DNA of 39,026 bases, from the NCBI RefSeq assembly GCF_937863835.1, contig NZ_CALMHT010000003.1:1-39026 (forward strand), written 5' to 3'. The stretch's first letter is position 1, and every line of letters starts with the position of its first letter. The DNA is from an uncultured Prevotella sp. GTDB lineage: Bacteria > Bacteroidota > Bacteroidia > Bacteroidales > Bacteroidaceae. This document shows, piece by piece, positions 26,058 to 36,299 of the stretch. The translations under genes and the position numbers were made by a program. The notes beneath the pieces are model-generated. The model ran no database searches and was not told the origin of the DNA. It worked only from the letters and a program-made list of their open reading frames with translations.

Positions 26058-26561
26058 TTACTTTTTATCGTCAACAGAGACCTCATCCAGCAATCTGTCA
26101 ATCATATCCATCTGCTTATCGTCGGAATCTAACTTCTGGCGAAGTATCTTCTCGGCGATCTGAACACTCAGTTCAGCCACTTGGGCACGAATCTCGCGGA
26201 TGGCGTTCTGCTTCTCACCGTCTATCTCAGCCTTGGCTTCTGATAGAAGGCGCGCACCTTCGTCTTTCGCTTTATCCTGTGCCTTCTGTACGATGGCATC
26301 ACGGGTATCGGCAGCCTCTTTCAGAATCTGAGCCTGCTTCTCGCGTGCCTCCTGCAGCATGGATTCACTTTCTAATCGGATATTGGCTAACTTCTCGTTG
26401 GCCTCGTGAGCCTTCTGCAGACTCTCATCAATGTATGCCTTGCGGTCGTTTACCATCTTTACGATGACGGGGAATCCCCACTTCCACAAGATTGCCAGTA
26501 CAATGATGAACACAAGGGCCATCCAGAACAGCAAACCGCTATCAGGAATTAATAATGACAT
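26058..26561 (-). CDS. atpF: F0 ATP synthase b subunit
   Basis: One N-terminal membrane helix (about 8-31) is followed by a long charged coiled coil (AHEANEKLANIRLESESMLQEAREKQAQIL...), the standard peripheral-stalk design. It is 167 aa. It lies 15 nt downstream of atpE. Only one b-type gene is present, so the stalk should be a homodimer. Confidence 0.96.
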   Translation of the reverse strand: MSLLIPDSGLLFWMALVFIIVLAILWKWGFPVIVKMVNDRKAYIDESLQKAHEANEKLANIRLESESMLQEAREKQAQILKEAADTRDAIVQKAQDKAKDEGARLLSEAKAEIDGEKQNAIREIRAQVAELSVQIAEKILRQKLDSDDKQMDMIDRLLDEVSVDDKK

Positions 26562-26576
26562 AAGCTGTATGAAAAA

Positions 26577-26837
<261 letters not shown>

Positions 26838-26884
26838 TTATTATTCTTTTTGTTTATTTACTTTATTTGATTGCGAAACTATTG

Positions 26885-27964
26885 TTAAGCTTCGGCTTTC
26901 TCTTCCTTTACATGGGCGAGCGAGATGAACACTGCACTAAGCATGGTGAATACCAATGCCTGGATGAAGCATACAAGAACTTCGAGGAGCATCATGAAGA
27001 TACTCATCGCAACACTGACGACGGTCATCGACGAACCAGCTATCGCATTTACTCCGAACATGATGAAAATGATACAAGTAAGCGATATGGCTATGGCATG
27101 ACCGGCCATCATATTGGCAAAGAGACGAATCATCAATGCCAATGGTTTTGTGAAGATACTGAAGAATTCAATGAATGGCATCAGTGGTACCGGTATCTTC
27201 AGCCACATTGGTACTTCCGGCCAGAAAATATCTTTCCAGTATGCTTTCGTTCCTGTTATGTTGGTTATGATAAACGTACATATTGCAAGGAAGAAAGTGA
27301 TGGTGATATTTCCTGTCAGGTTGCCGCCTCCCGGTGGGAACGGCATCACACCCATCATATTGGCTATGAAGATAAAGAAGAAACATGTAAGCAGGTATGG
27401 GGCATACTTGTCGGCCTCCTTGCCTAGCGATGCTTTTACCACATCATTATAAATGTACATGATAAACATACTCATGAATCCGGTGAAACCTTTCGGAGCC
27501 GGATCATTTACTTTATGTTTCTTGCACCAACGTGCTGGAACCAAGACACATACCAGCAACAATATTGCATCGATAAACAGTACTACGACCGTCTTGGTCA
27601 TAGAGATGTCAAGAGGTCTTACCTCTGCACCGTTTACTGTTTCACAGATCTTGTTTTCATGGTCTTTACTGCCTGAAATATAAAGTCCGTAAGGTCCGGG
27701 GCGATTGCCTTTGGCATCCTTCTCCTCTTCAAACTGATTGCTCAGAAAGAAGTGCCAGCCTGTGGAACTTTTTACAATGACAGGAAGACTGATGATGACA
27801 GGTGTCTTACCGATGTTGGTAATATGCCACTCATAAGAATCCTTGATATGACCCCACAAAGTGCCCTGAAAGTCAATCCCTTTTTTCTCCGGTTCCGCTG
27901 CCTGCGAAGGGGCGGCTACGAGAATCAGCATCAATATCAGAAGCAATTGTTTTAATCTTGTCAT
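26885..27964 (-). CDS. atpB: F0 ATP synthase a subunit, with periplasmic extension
   Basis: This is the proton-channel subunit. The essential Arg is Arg280 in ALMIRLFANMMAGH. Five to six membrane helices occupy residues ~122-350. At 359 aa it is about 100 longer than E. coli's. Residues 1-22 look like a cleavable signal peptide, and ~23-120 form a soluble domain before the first channel helix. This extension is usual for Bacteroidota. It starts 1 nt after the stop of the atpI-like gene. Confidence 0.96.
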   Translation of the reverse strand: MTRLKQLLLILMLILVAAPSQAAEPEKKGIDFQGTLWGHIKDSYEWHITNIGKTPVIISLPVIVKSSTGWHFFLSNQFEEEKDAKGNRPGPYGLYISGSKDHENKICETVNGAEVRPLDISMTKTVVVLFIDAILLLVCVLVPARWCKKHKVNDPAPKGFTGFMSMFIMYIYNDVVKASLGKEADKYAPYLLTCFFFIFIANMMGVMPFPPGGGNLTGNITITFFLAICTFIITNITGTKAYWKDIFWPEVPMWLKIPVPLMPFIEFFSIFTKPLALMIRLFANMMAGHAIAISLTCIIFIMFGVNAIAGSSMTVVSVAMSIFMMLLEVLVCFIQALVFTMLSAVFISLAHVKEEKAEA

Positions 27965-27965
27965 A

Positions 27966-28394
27966 TTAATTTTCTATTTTATTGTTTTTCTCTACTTTGG
28001 CGAAGAATATCACATCGAATACGAGTGTCGCGAGATAGAATACCATAAACATGATCACAAAATTGCGGATGTCTATAAATACTCTGACTGCCATACAATA
28101 TACGACAACAACCATCACAGCGGTCATCATGCGCAATGCCGACGCCACCATATAAAACTTGGTAAGGTTCTTCGGTGACGACTTGGCGACTGACTTCCAA
28201 CTGAGTCCATAAACATACAGAACAATAATGGAATAGACCACTGTAATGACAAGTTCGGGTGTCATCAGCGGACGGTCTGTATAGGCTGCTAAATATGAAA
28301 GGCATCCGATAGCGCAAAGTGCTAAGGCTATGACTAACCACAGACTCTGCTGGATGTATCGTTTACTTATCTCGCTTACTGTATCCTTATTCAT
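27966..28394 (-). CDS. AtpI-like small membrane protein of the atp operon
   Basis: It is 142 aa with four predicted membrane helices and charged ends. It sits between atpC and atpB, where Bacteroidota operons carry a gene for an AtpI-like c-ring assembly or Mg2+/Ca2+-handling protein. Similarity to AtpI is by topology and position, not by a clear motif. Its ATG lies inside the end of atpC (8-bp overlap). Confidence 0.8.
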   Translation of the reverse strand: MNKDTVSEISKRYIQQSLWLVIALALCAIGCLSYLAAYTDRPLMTPELVITVVYSIIVLYVYGLSWKSVAKSSPKNLTKFYMVASALRMMTAVMVVVVYCMAVRVFIDIRNFVIMFMVFYLATLVFDVIFFAKVEKNNKIEN

Positions 28395-28644
28395 TGTCTA
28401 TTCTTCTTTCTACGCAGAGGCGAACCTCATTTTTCTGAACTTCTACAAAACCGCCGATAATGGCTAACTGTTCCTTCCCTGTTTTGGTAGCATATTCCAC
28501 TTTACCTTCCTGCAAAGAGGATATGATCGGGGCGTGGTCGGTAAGTATCTCGAAAGAACCTGAGGTTCCCGGTACTAGTACACTTTCCACATCACCGTCA
28601 AAAACTACCTTTTCGGGTGAAACGATTCTTAATTTCAAGCTCAT
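28387..28644 (-). CDS. atpC: F1 ATP synthase epsilon subunit, short form
   Basis: At only 85 aa, it has the N-terminal beta sandwich (LRIVSPEKVVFDGDVESVLVPGTSGSFEIL TDHAP region) and nothing of the C-terminal two-helix domain that inhibits ATP hydrolysis in E. coli and Bacillus. The stop lies within the next gene's start, so this is a natural end rather than a frameshift. It is 18 nt after atpD. Confidence 0.94.
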   Translation of the reverse strand: MSLKLRIVSPEKVVFDGDVESVLVPGTSGSFEILTDHAPIISSLQEGKVEYATKTGKEQLAIIGGFVEVQKNEVRLCVERRIDNE

Positions 28645-28662
28645 ATCAGTACAGATTAATCA

Positions 28663-30198
<1,536 letters not shown>

Positions 30199-30228
30199 TT
30201 ATTAATTCGTTAATAATCTCACATTGAG

Positions 30229-30260
30229 CAAAAGTAGCAAATATTCTTATTCCGGCAAAA
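30229..30260 (-). promoter_or_regulatory. atpD: Promoter of the ATP synthase operon
   Basis: TTTTG (30260-30256), a 19-bp spacer and TACTTTTG (30236-30229) on the minus strand, a near-perfect Bacteroidota promoter. Transcription would start about 35 nt before atpD. It separates the atp operon from pfkA upstream, which ends without a clear terminator. Confidence 0.85.
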
Positions 30261-30314
30261 CTTTTTGCGTTTCTATTCGCAAATGTGCCAATAATAAAGA
30301 GATATCGATATTTT

Positions 30315-31292
30315 TTATATACTTAGTTCGTCCAGAACTTTTATAAGTGACTTGTCGAACGGTTTATCAGAACGGATCGCCTCACTGAAAGGTACATATA
30401 CCACTTCATTGTTGCGCAGACCGACCATGATATTACGCTGACCTTGCATGAGGGCTTCGATAGCGCCTACGCCTGTACGACTGGCCAGGATACGGTCGTG
30501 TGCAGACGGACGACCGCCTCTCTGCAGATGGCCGAGAATAGACACACGTACATCATAATCAGGGAACTCCTTGCGTACACGGTCTGCATAATAAAGTGCG
30601 CCGCACTTGGGACTCTCAGACACGATAACGATACAACTTCGTTTACTCTTGCGGATACCTCGCTCCATAAAGCGGGCCAACTGGTCTACGTCTGTTGAGT
30701 CTTCAGGTATGATGGCTGCCTCCGCTCCACTGGCGATGGCACTGTTCTGTGCCAGAAAACCGGCATCACGACCCATTACCTCAACGAAGAAAATACGTTC
30801 ATGGCTCTGCGCTGTATCACGGATACGGTCCACGCACTCCACAATCGTATTCATGGTCGTGTCATATCCGATAGTCGAGTCGGTACCATATAGGTCATTG
30901 TCTATTGTACCGGGAAGGCCGATGCAGCATACGTCAAACTGTTCCGCGAAATCGCGCGCTCCTGTCAGAGAACCGTTACCACCTATTACGATAAGTGCAT
31001 CAATTTCTTCTTTGACAAGATTATCATAAGCCTTCTGCTTACCTTCGGGAGTCATAAACTCCATACTGCGGGCTGTCTTCAGTATCGTACCGCCCGACAG
31101 GATGATTCCACTTACATTCTCTGTGGTAAATGGTTGGATATCATCATTGATCAAACCATCATAACCACGATAGATTCCTTTGATATTAAAGCCGTTGCAA
31201 ATACCGGCACGCGTCACAGCGCGTATTGCAGCGTTCATTCCAGGAGCATCTCCACCGGATGTCAATACTCCAATTGTCTTAATCTTTGCCAT
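30315..31292 (-). CDS. pfkA: 6-phosphofructokinase
   Basis: It phosphorylates fructose 6-phosphate in glycolysis. Signatures are [15 protein letters not shown], the PGTIDND loop with catalytic Asp131, [20 protein letters not shown] and [14 protein letters not shown]. At 325 aa it has the usual bacterial length. The glycine after position 106 (GGNGS) indicates an ATP-dependent rather than pyrophosphate-dependent enzyme. Residue 106 is Asn where E. coli has the Mg2+-binding Asp103, and the codon AAC is clear. The gene follows nhaD by 23 nt and has a rare good Shine-Dalgarno. Confidence 0.96.
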   Translation of the reverse strand: MAKIKTIGVLTSGGDAPGMNAAIRAVTRAGICNGFNIKGIYRGYDGLINDDIQPFTTENVSGIILSGGTILKTARSMEFMTPEGKQKAYDNLVKEEIDALIVIGGNGSLTGARDFAEQFDVCCIGLPGTIDNDLYGTDSTIGYDTTMNTIVECVDRIRDTAQSHERIFFVEVMGRDAGFLAQNSAIASGAEAAIIPEDSTDVDQLARFMERGIRKSKRSCIVIVSESPKCGALYYADRVRKEFPDYDVRVSILGHLQRGGRPSAHDRILASRTGVGAIEALMQGQRNIMVGLRNNEVVYVPFSEAIRSDKPFDKSLIKVLDELSI

Positions 31293-31300
31293 ATAAAACT

Positions 31301-31304
31301 CTCC
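31301..31304 (-). promoter_or_regulatory. pfkA: Shine-Dalgarno of pfkA
   Basis: GGAG (in AAAAGGAGAG, minus strand) lies 8 nt before the ATG. It stands out because few of the other genes checked here have a purine-rich box. It supports the start at 31292. Confidence 0.6.
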
Positions 31305-31315
31305 TTTTACCTATT

Positions 31316-32722
31316 TTATAATATGTTTGTTTGTAAATACAACACTGCCAGACCGAGCAGCCAGCCTATAAGGACCTTCACTCCGAAGTTACGGAGGTAC
31401 CACCCGATATGTACTCTCTCCATCTTGATCAACGCCAGTCCGCTAACGGAACCGATAGACAATATGCTGCCACCTACAGCTGTACAATATGCCACTATCT
31501 TCCAATACAATCCGTTCTGTACGAAAGATAACATATAATCGCTGTCTGCCAGACGGTTGAGCATGCTATGGTCCAATATCGGATATAAAGAGAAGAAACT
31601 CATCGCTGATGCGAAATTATCCAGCACCGTACTGATCAGTCCGGATATGATGCCCATAATCCATATATTATGGATGTTATAATCGCACCACTCCGACAAT
31701 ACGGCGATGGCTCCCGTCTCCTGTACCACACCTATTGCGAGCATGATACCCATCACAAAAAGCATCATCTGTATCACTCCGTATTGCAGCACTCTCGGCA
31801 TACGGCGCTGTATCATCTGGTCGGCGTTCATCAATTTACGGTTGACGATCTCATTGACTATCCACAACAGCGACAATACACAAAGCGCTCCGAGGAACGG
31901 ACTTAATTTGGTTATATTATGGAATGTCGGTATAAACCACAACCCACCTATTCCTACAATAAACATAAGCAGCCTCTGCCAACGGTTGAGATTGGTGTCA
32001 TCACCGCGATACGGCATGGCCGTCCATTCCACATCCAGCGTTTCGGGAAGACTGCGGCCCAGCAGGTAGGTAGGTACAATCCACGCCACGATACACGGCA
32101 AGGCCAATGCAGCGGAATAATTAGTTGCCGTAACGGCACCCGTATTCCACAATACCAGTCCCGTAGGGTCACCGATGACAGTCAGGGCGCCGCCGCAGTT
32201 GGCAGCCAGCACGATAGCACAACCATAAATGATTCTCTGACGGCGACTATGCAGCAAATCATGCATAATGACGAGCATCATGGTCGTTGTCGTGAGATTA
32301 TCCAGATTGGCCGACATGATAAACGTGATGACCGACATCATCCATAGCAGTTTATGACTATGACGCGTGCGCATCCATTGTGAAAGGAAATCAAAGCAAC
32401 CGTTATTGTTCAATATTTCCACGATTGTCATCGTAGCAAGCAGGAACATAACGATCTCCGAGGCTTTGCCTACGTATTTGAGAAAAATATTCTGGGCTAT
32501 ATATTCTTTGACCGCCACACTTGTCGGGACTGCGCCTGCAAGGAAATCCGTATATTCACGCGGATGCTGGCTCATCACGAAATCCGTTCCATAGCATATA
32601 TACAGTACCCAACCTACCGTCCCCATGAACATAGCCACAGCAGCCTTGTTCACATTGGTTACGTTACCCGTAGCAATGAGAACATAACCTATTATCAATA
32701 TGGCGACGATAATCAGTGTCAC
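31316..32722 (-). CDS. nhaD: NhaD-type Na+/H+ antiporter
   Basis: It has about twelve membrane helices. Hallmarks of the NhaD branch of the ion-transporter superfamily are SANLDNLTTTTMM, ANCGGALTVIGDPTGLVLW and ISTVLDNFASAMSFF. It expels Na+ in exchange for H+. The frame can be read from a GTG at 32743, but that codon begins on the last base of the -7 box (32743-32750), so it could not be translated from that promoter. The in-frame GTG at 32722 (MTLIIVAILIIGYV) is used instead. It is followed by pfkA in the same transcript. Confidence 0.9.
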   Translation of the reverse strand: MTLIIVAILIIGYVLIATGNVTNVNKAAVAMFMGTVGWVLYICYGTDFVMSQHPREYTDFLAGAVPTSVAVKEYIAQNIFLKYVGKASEIVMFLLATMTIVEILNNNGCFDFLSQWMRTRHSHKLLWMMSVITFIMSANLDNLTTTTMMLVIMHDLLHSRRQRIIYGCAIVLAANCGGALTVIGDPTGLVLWNTGAVTATNYSAALALPCIVAWIVPTYLLGRSLPETLDVEWTAMPYRGDDTNLNRWQRLLMFIVGIGGLWFIPTFHNITKLSPFLGALCVLSLLWIVNEIVNRKLMNADQMIQRRMPRVLQYGVIQMMLFVMGIMLAIGVVQETGAIAVLSEWCDYNIHNIWIMGIISGLISTVLDNFASAMSFFSLYPILDHSMLNRLADSDYMLSFVQNGLYWKIVAYCTAVGGSILSIGSVSGLALIKMERVHIGWYLRNFGVKVLIGWLLGLAVLYLQTNIL

Positions 32723-32742
32723 TATTTCACATTTAACAGCCA

Positions 32743-32772
32743 CAAAGTTACTAAATATTATGAAATAACAAA
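32743..32772 (-). promoter_or_regulatory. nhaD: Promoter of the nhaD-pfkA operon
   Basis: TTTG (32772-32769), an 18-bp spacer and TAACTTTG (32750-32743) on the minus strand. The expected start is near 32738, leaving roughly 16 nt before the GTG at 32722. Confidence 0.68.
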
Positions 32773-32874
32773 GAATTGTGACAGTTTTTTATATCGGTTT
32801 AACGGGAATTTAATAGATAATGTGATTTATGACCAATTTAAATTTCATTTTGAACAATATAGATACGGGAAGTA

Positions 32875-34326
32875 TTATGATGGAATTCTTGACGTATTTC
32901 TATATAAATAGTACGAAACGAAAGAACTGACCACTGTCATCATAAAACTGATGATCCAATACCATAAGCAGACATGATAGAATGTCACCGCATAAGAAAA
33001 CAGGATGACAGGCAACTGACTCAAAACCACTGCCACAACTGCTTTTGACATAGAATAGCCATATCTTATGTTTGTGTACACCATCAGCATAATCAGATCG
33101 AAAAGTCCTGTGACCAACAAGGCGGCACCTGTGCCCGTCAGACCACCTAACCGGTAACCCAATATGACGGAGAGCACTTGCACAATGGCGCATACACCCT
33201 CCAATATCATATAAGCAGTGGAATTCCCCTTTGCGATATTGATATAGGCGAGAGGCAACTTGACCGCCCTCAGGAACATGGCGATGACTGTAATCTGCAT
33301 CATCCCGATGACCGGCATAAATTTTCCACTGAACAGCAAAGGCAATATGAAAGGCATTCCCAACATGAAAGCTACGAGAAGCGGCGAGATAAGCAACACC
33401 GACACGGATATCTGGTTGTTGACCGTATTGTTCTGTTTTGTTCTGTTATCGCCTATAGCAGATAACCGTGGGAAATAATCCGTATCCATAGCCGAAAAAA
33501 TCATACCGGCGTAGGTCATCGTCATCATGAAACCTGCATTGTACAGTCCTACCACATCCAGAGATGCCGTACGGTTAAGAAAAGTCCTGATGGCAAACTC
33601 CGCCCCACTGCCCATGATGGCAGCCATGACAAAAGCGATGCCTAGTTTTACCATACCCGAACCCTGACTCAGCACACTGCGCGAAAAGGATATTCTCAAG
33701 GGACAGAGTCTGAATGAATAATAAATGGTCAGCGACATCGATATCAACGAGAACAGCAGAAGTGAAGGTACGATACCCGACTCTCCGTAATAATAGTAGA
33801 TAGGAACCGTCGTGACCAGTGTTATCAATGCTGCATATACTTGTATCTTAGCTAGTTGTCGCAATTTCCTTAAACCTTTCAATATAGCCGTTTCGCCACC
33901 CGTCACCGCCAGCATGGCGATAATTGGTGAAAGCAGAACGAAGTGTAAGGTATGGTCGCCCCATGTAAACGTGATGTCATTGAGTATCTGACTGAAAGCC
34001 ATACACAACAACATTCCCACCAGGGCAGTAAGAAAGCTCCATGAGCGTACGATCTTAACCGTATTTTCTATTCTATCCGAATCCTGGCGGTCGAAATCAC
34101 CAGAAATCTCACGTACCGCACTCGATGTGATTCCTAAATTAGTGGAACTGGATACGAGATTCAGCGTAGAATTGAACAAGGAGATAAGTCCCATACCTTC
34201 CGGTCCCAGAAGCACGGCGACGATCTTGTTGCGTACCAGTCCTATCAGGATATTGAGTCCCTGTACGCCACCGAAGACACTGATGCATTTCAGTATATGA
34301 TGATATGATTTTTCCTTATCTGTCAT
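32875..34326 (-). CDS. Wzx-like polysaccharide flippase
   Basis: It has about twelve to fourteen membrane helices of the MATE/MVF-like polysaccharide-export fold. The start SYHHILKCISVFGGVQGLNILIGLVRNKIVAVLLGPEGMGL is characteristic of O-antigen/lipid-linked oligosaccharide translocases. The Met at 34326 is chosen over 34347 because family members begin shortly before the SYxxILK motif. It would flip lipid-linked glycan units across the inner membrane. It is divergent from three glycosyltransferase genes, with which it probably makes one surface glycan. No -7 box is evident upstream. Confidence 0.88.
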   Translation of the reverse strand: MTDKEKSYHHILKCISVFGGVQGLNILIGLVRNKIVAVLLGPEGMGLISLFNSTLNLVSSSTNLGITSSAVREISGDFDRQDSDRIENTVKIVRSWSFLTALVGMLLCMAFSQILNDITFTWGDHTLHFVLLSPIIAMLAVTGGETAILKGLRKLRQLAKIQVYAALITLVTTVPIYYYYGESGIVPSLLLFSLISMSLTIYYSFRLCPLRISFSRSVLSQGSGMVKLGIAFVMAAIMGSGAEFAIRTFLNRTASLDVVGLYNAGFMMTMTYAGMIFSAMDTDYFPRLSAIGDNRTKQNNTVNNQISVSVLLISPLLVAFMLGMPFILPLLFSGKFMPVIGMMQITVIAMFLRAVKLPLAYINIAKGNSTAYMILEGVCAIVQVLSVILGYRLGGLTGTGAALLVTGLFDLIMLMVYTNIRYGYSMSKAVVAVVLSQLPVILFSYAVTFYHVCLWYWIISFMMTVVSSFVSYYLYRNTSRIPS

Positions 34327-34392
34327 ATTGTTATTAATTAACGTCATTTTTGTCCGTTTATTACTTTTTATCTTATTTTTGCCACTTGATTT

Positions 34393-34421
34393 TTTGTTAT
34401 CAACTTATTATATTATCTTTG
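34393..34421 (+). promoter_or_regulatory. Promoter abutting the first glycosyltransferase start
   Basis: TTTG (34393-34396), a 17-bp spacer (shorter than usual) and TATCTTTG (34414-34421). The last G is 5 nt from the A of the ATG at 34426, so transcription should begin at the start codon itself. Confidence 0.62.
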
Positions 34422-34425
34422 CAAT

Positions 34426-35361
34426 ATGAAGTTGAGTATCATCATCCCTGTTTATCTTGTCGAAGACACCCTGGACAGATGTATCAAGAGTGTCCTGCGG
34501 CAGTCGCTCACCGAATACGAATTGATTCTGGTGGACGACGGTTCTCCCGACGGTTGTGGCAGACTCTGTGATGAAATAGCCTCCGGAGACCAGCGCGTCA
34601 CAGTCATCCATCAGAAGAACGGAGGACTGAGCGACGCCCGTAATGCGGGAATCGCGATAGCCCGGGGAGACTATGTCACCTTCATCGATTCCGACGATTA
34701 TCTCGAGGCCGGTACACTGGAACCGTTAATGCGCATTCTGGCGGCTCATCCCGAATACGACATACTGGAATATCCCGCTTTCCTCTTCTATGGGACGAAG
34801 AAGCAACGTATGCTCCGTTTCCACCCGCAAGAATACGGCGACAGGCACGACTATTGGTTGAAATGCCGCGCCTACGAGCATGCATACGCATGGAATAAAA
34901 TATACAGGAAGACGCTCTTCGACAATGTGAGATATCCTGTCGGGATACTGTTCGAAGACGTGCCCACCCTATGGCATCTGTTACGTGAAACGCATATCAT
35001 AGCCACGACAGACAAAGGCAGATATTATTATTGTGCGAACGGGAAAGGCATTACCTCCACCGCAGACGGGCACACGCTCAACATGCTGCTCCAGTCGCAT
35101 ATCAGCATTCTCAGAGATTTCGAATCCCGCGAAAGGGATGTTGGTCTGAAATCGTATTATGCAGATATACTCAACATCCAGATGGATGTCTGCCGGATGA
35201 CAGGCGATGAACCGACAATACCTGTGATGAAATTTCCATTCAACCTTCATTCCACGACATCCTTGATCAGCGAAACCAAGTTATTATTATTAAATATTTT
35301 AGGAATCAAAAAACTATGCAAAATCAATATATCACTCAACAAGTTAAGACACCGCTGGTAA
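34426..35361 (+). CDS. Family 2 glycosyltransferase
   Basis: It has the GT-A fold with the classic GT2 motifs: LSIIIPVYLVEDTLDRCIKSVLRQ, the nucleotide-binding ELILVDDGS, GLSDARNAGI, and the DXD-type metal site DSDD at 88-91. At 311 aa it has normal length, with no membrane helix. It transfers a sugar from a nucleotide-sugar to a lipid-linked glycan; donor and linkage are unknown. It is the first gene of a four-gene plus-strand unit and its end overlaps the next gene by 46 nt. Confidence 0.92.
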   Translation: MKLSIIIPVYLVEDTLDRCIKSVLRQSLTEYELILVDDGSPDGCGRLCDEIASGDQRVTVIHQKNGGLSDARNAGIAIARGDYVTFIDSDDYLEAGTLEPLMRILAAHPEYDILEYPAFLFYGTKKQRMLRFHPQEYGDRHDYWLKCRAYEHAYAWNKIYRKTLFDNVRYPVGILFEDVPTLWHLLRETHIIATTDKGRYYYCANGKGITSTADGHTLNMLLQSHISILRDFESRERDVGLKSYYADILNIQMDVCRMTGDEPTIPVMKFPFNLHSTTSLISETKLLLLNILGIKKLCKINISLNKLRHRW

Positions 35362-36299
35362 GTTTTATAGTCACATGCTATAATACGCCTGTCAAGATGC
35401 TGCAACAATGTATCGACAGCATATTGGTGCTGTCCCTGCCTGAAACGGAGAGGGAAATCATCCTGGTCGACGACGGTTCCGACAGTTGTCCCATCAATGA
35501 ACTGATGGATTATCAGGACAGGATCATATACATTCGACAAAAGAACAGTGGTGTGAGCGCCGCCAGGAATATAGGTCTGCAACTGTGCAAGGGTGATTAC
35601 GTACAGTTTGTCGACGGTGACGATTATCTCATACAGAATGAATACGAGCACTGTCTTGATCTTGTCAGATACAAGAATCCCGATATCGTAACCTTCTCAT
35701 TCCACGACGAGAACCCAAAATCCCCGTCCGTATCATCCGACTGTTCCGTGAGCGGTTCCGAATACATGAAACACAACAACCTGCATTCTTCGGTGGGCAA
35801 GTATATCTTCAGGCGCAACATACTGGGCGAGTTGCATTTTTCTGTCGGTATCGTCTATGGGGAGGACGAAGAGTTTACGCCTCAACTGTTCCTCAGGGCT
35901 GAAAATGTGATACCTACCGAATCCAAAGCCTACTATTACCGGAACTATCATCATTCGGTGACGCATCATAAAAGCGCCCGGAATGTCATGAAGCGCCTGA
36001 ACGACACGGAAATAGTACTCTATCATCTGTATGAACTGTCGACCACGATACCTGCCCCTGATCAAGTGGCGCTCAACCGACGCATCGCCCAACTGACGAT
36101 GGACTATATCTACAACATCATCATACTGACCCGTTCTGAACACCATCTGGACAGAAGACTCCAGAGACTGAGGAAAAGGGAACTCTTTCCGTTACCCGAC
36201 AAAGACTACACCACAAAATATAAATGGTTCAGAAAAATAATCAATTATAAGAAAGGAAGGCAACTGCTCATCAAGACACTGCCACTCATAAAGAAATGA
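35316..36299 (+). CDS. Family 2 glycosyltransferase
   Basis: It has GT2 motifs LVSFIVTCYN, EIILVDDGSD, GVSAARNIGLQL and the metal site DGDD (100-103). At 327 aa it has normal length. The ATG lies 46 nt inside the previous gene. It cannot be moved downstream without losing the first GT2 strand, so the long overlap is real and suggests coupled translation. It overlaps the following gene by 4 bp. The sugar specificity is unknown. Confidence 0.92.
   Translation: MQNQYITQQVKTPLVSFIVTCYNTPVKMLQQCIDSILVLSLPETEREIILVDDGSDSCPINELMDYQDRIIYIRQKNSGVSAARNIGLQLCKGDYVQFVDGDDYLIQNEYEHCLDLVRYKNPDIVTFSFHDENPKSPSVSSDCSVSGSEYMKHNNLHSSVGKYIFRRNILGELHFSVGIVYGEDEEFTPQLFLRAENVIPTESKAYYYRNYHHSVTHHKSARNVMKRLNDTEIVLYHLYELSTTIPAPDQVALNRRIAQLTMDYIYNIIILTRSEHHLDRRLQRLRKRELFPLPDKDYTTKYKWFRKIINYKKGRQLLIKTLPLIKK

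Noticed and set aside
30256..30285. Terminator between pfkA and atpD formed by GCAAAA/TTTTGC and TTTGCG/CGCAAA pairs
   Set aside because: The stems are short, mutually exclusive, overlap the -33 box of the atp promoter and lack a U-run.
32723..32743. Upstream GTG start of nhaD
   Set aside because: The GTG begins on the last base of a good -7 box, so an mRNA from that promoter would not contain it. The GTG at 32722 fits the family start.
35316..35361. Frameshift joining the two GT2 genes
   Set aside because: Each frame has a full set of GT2 motifs and a normal length, so these are two complete genes with a 46-nt overlap.
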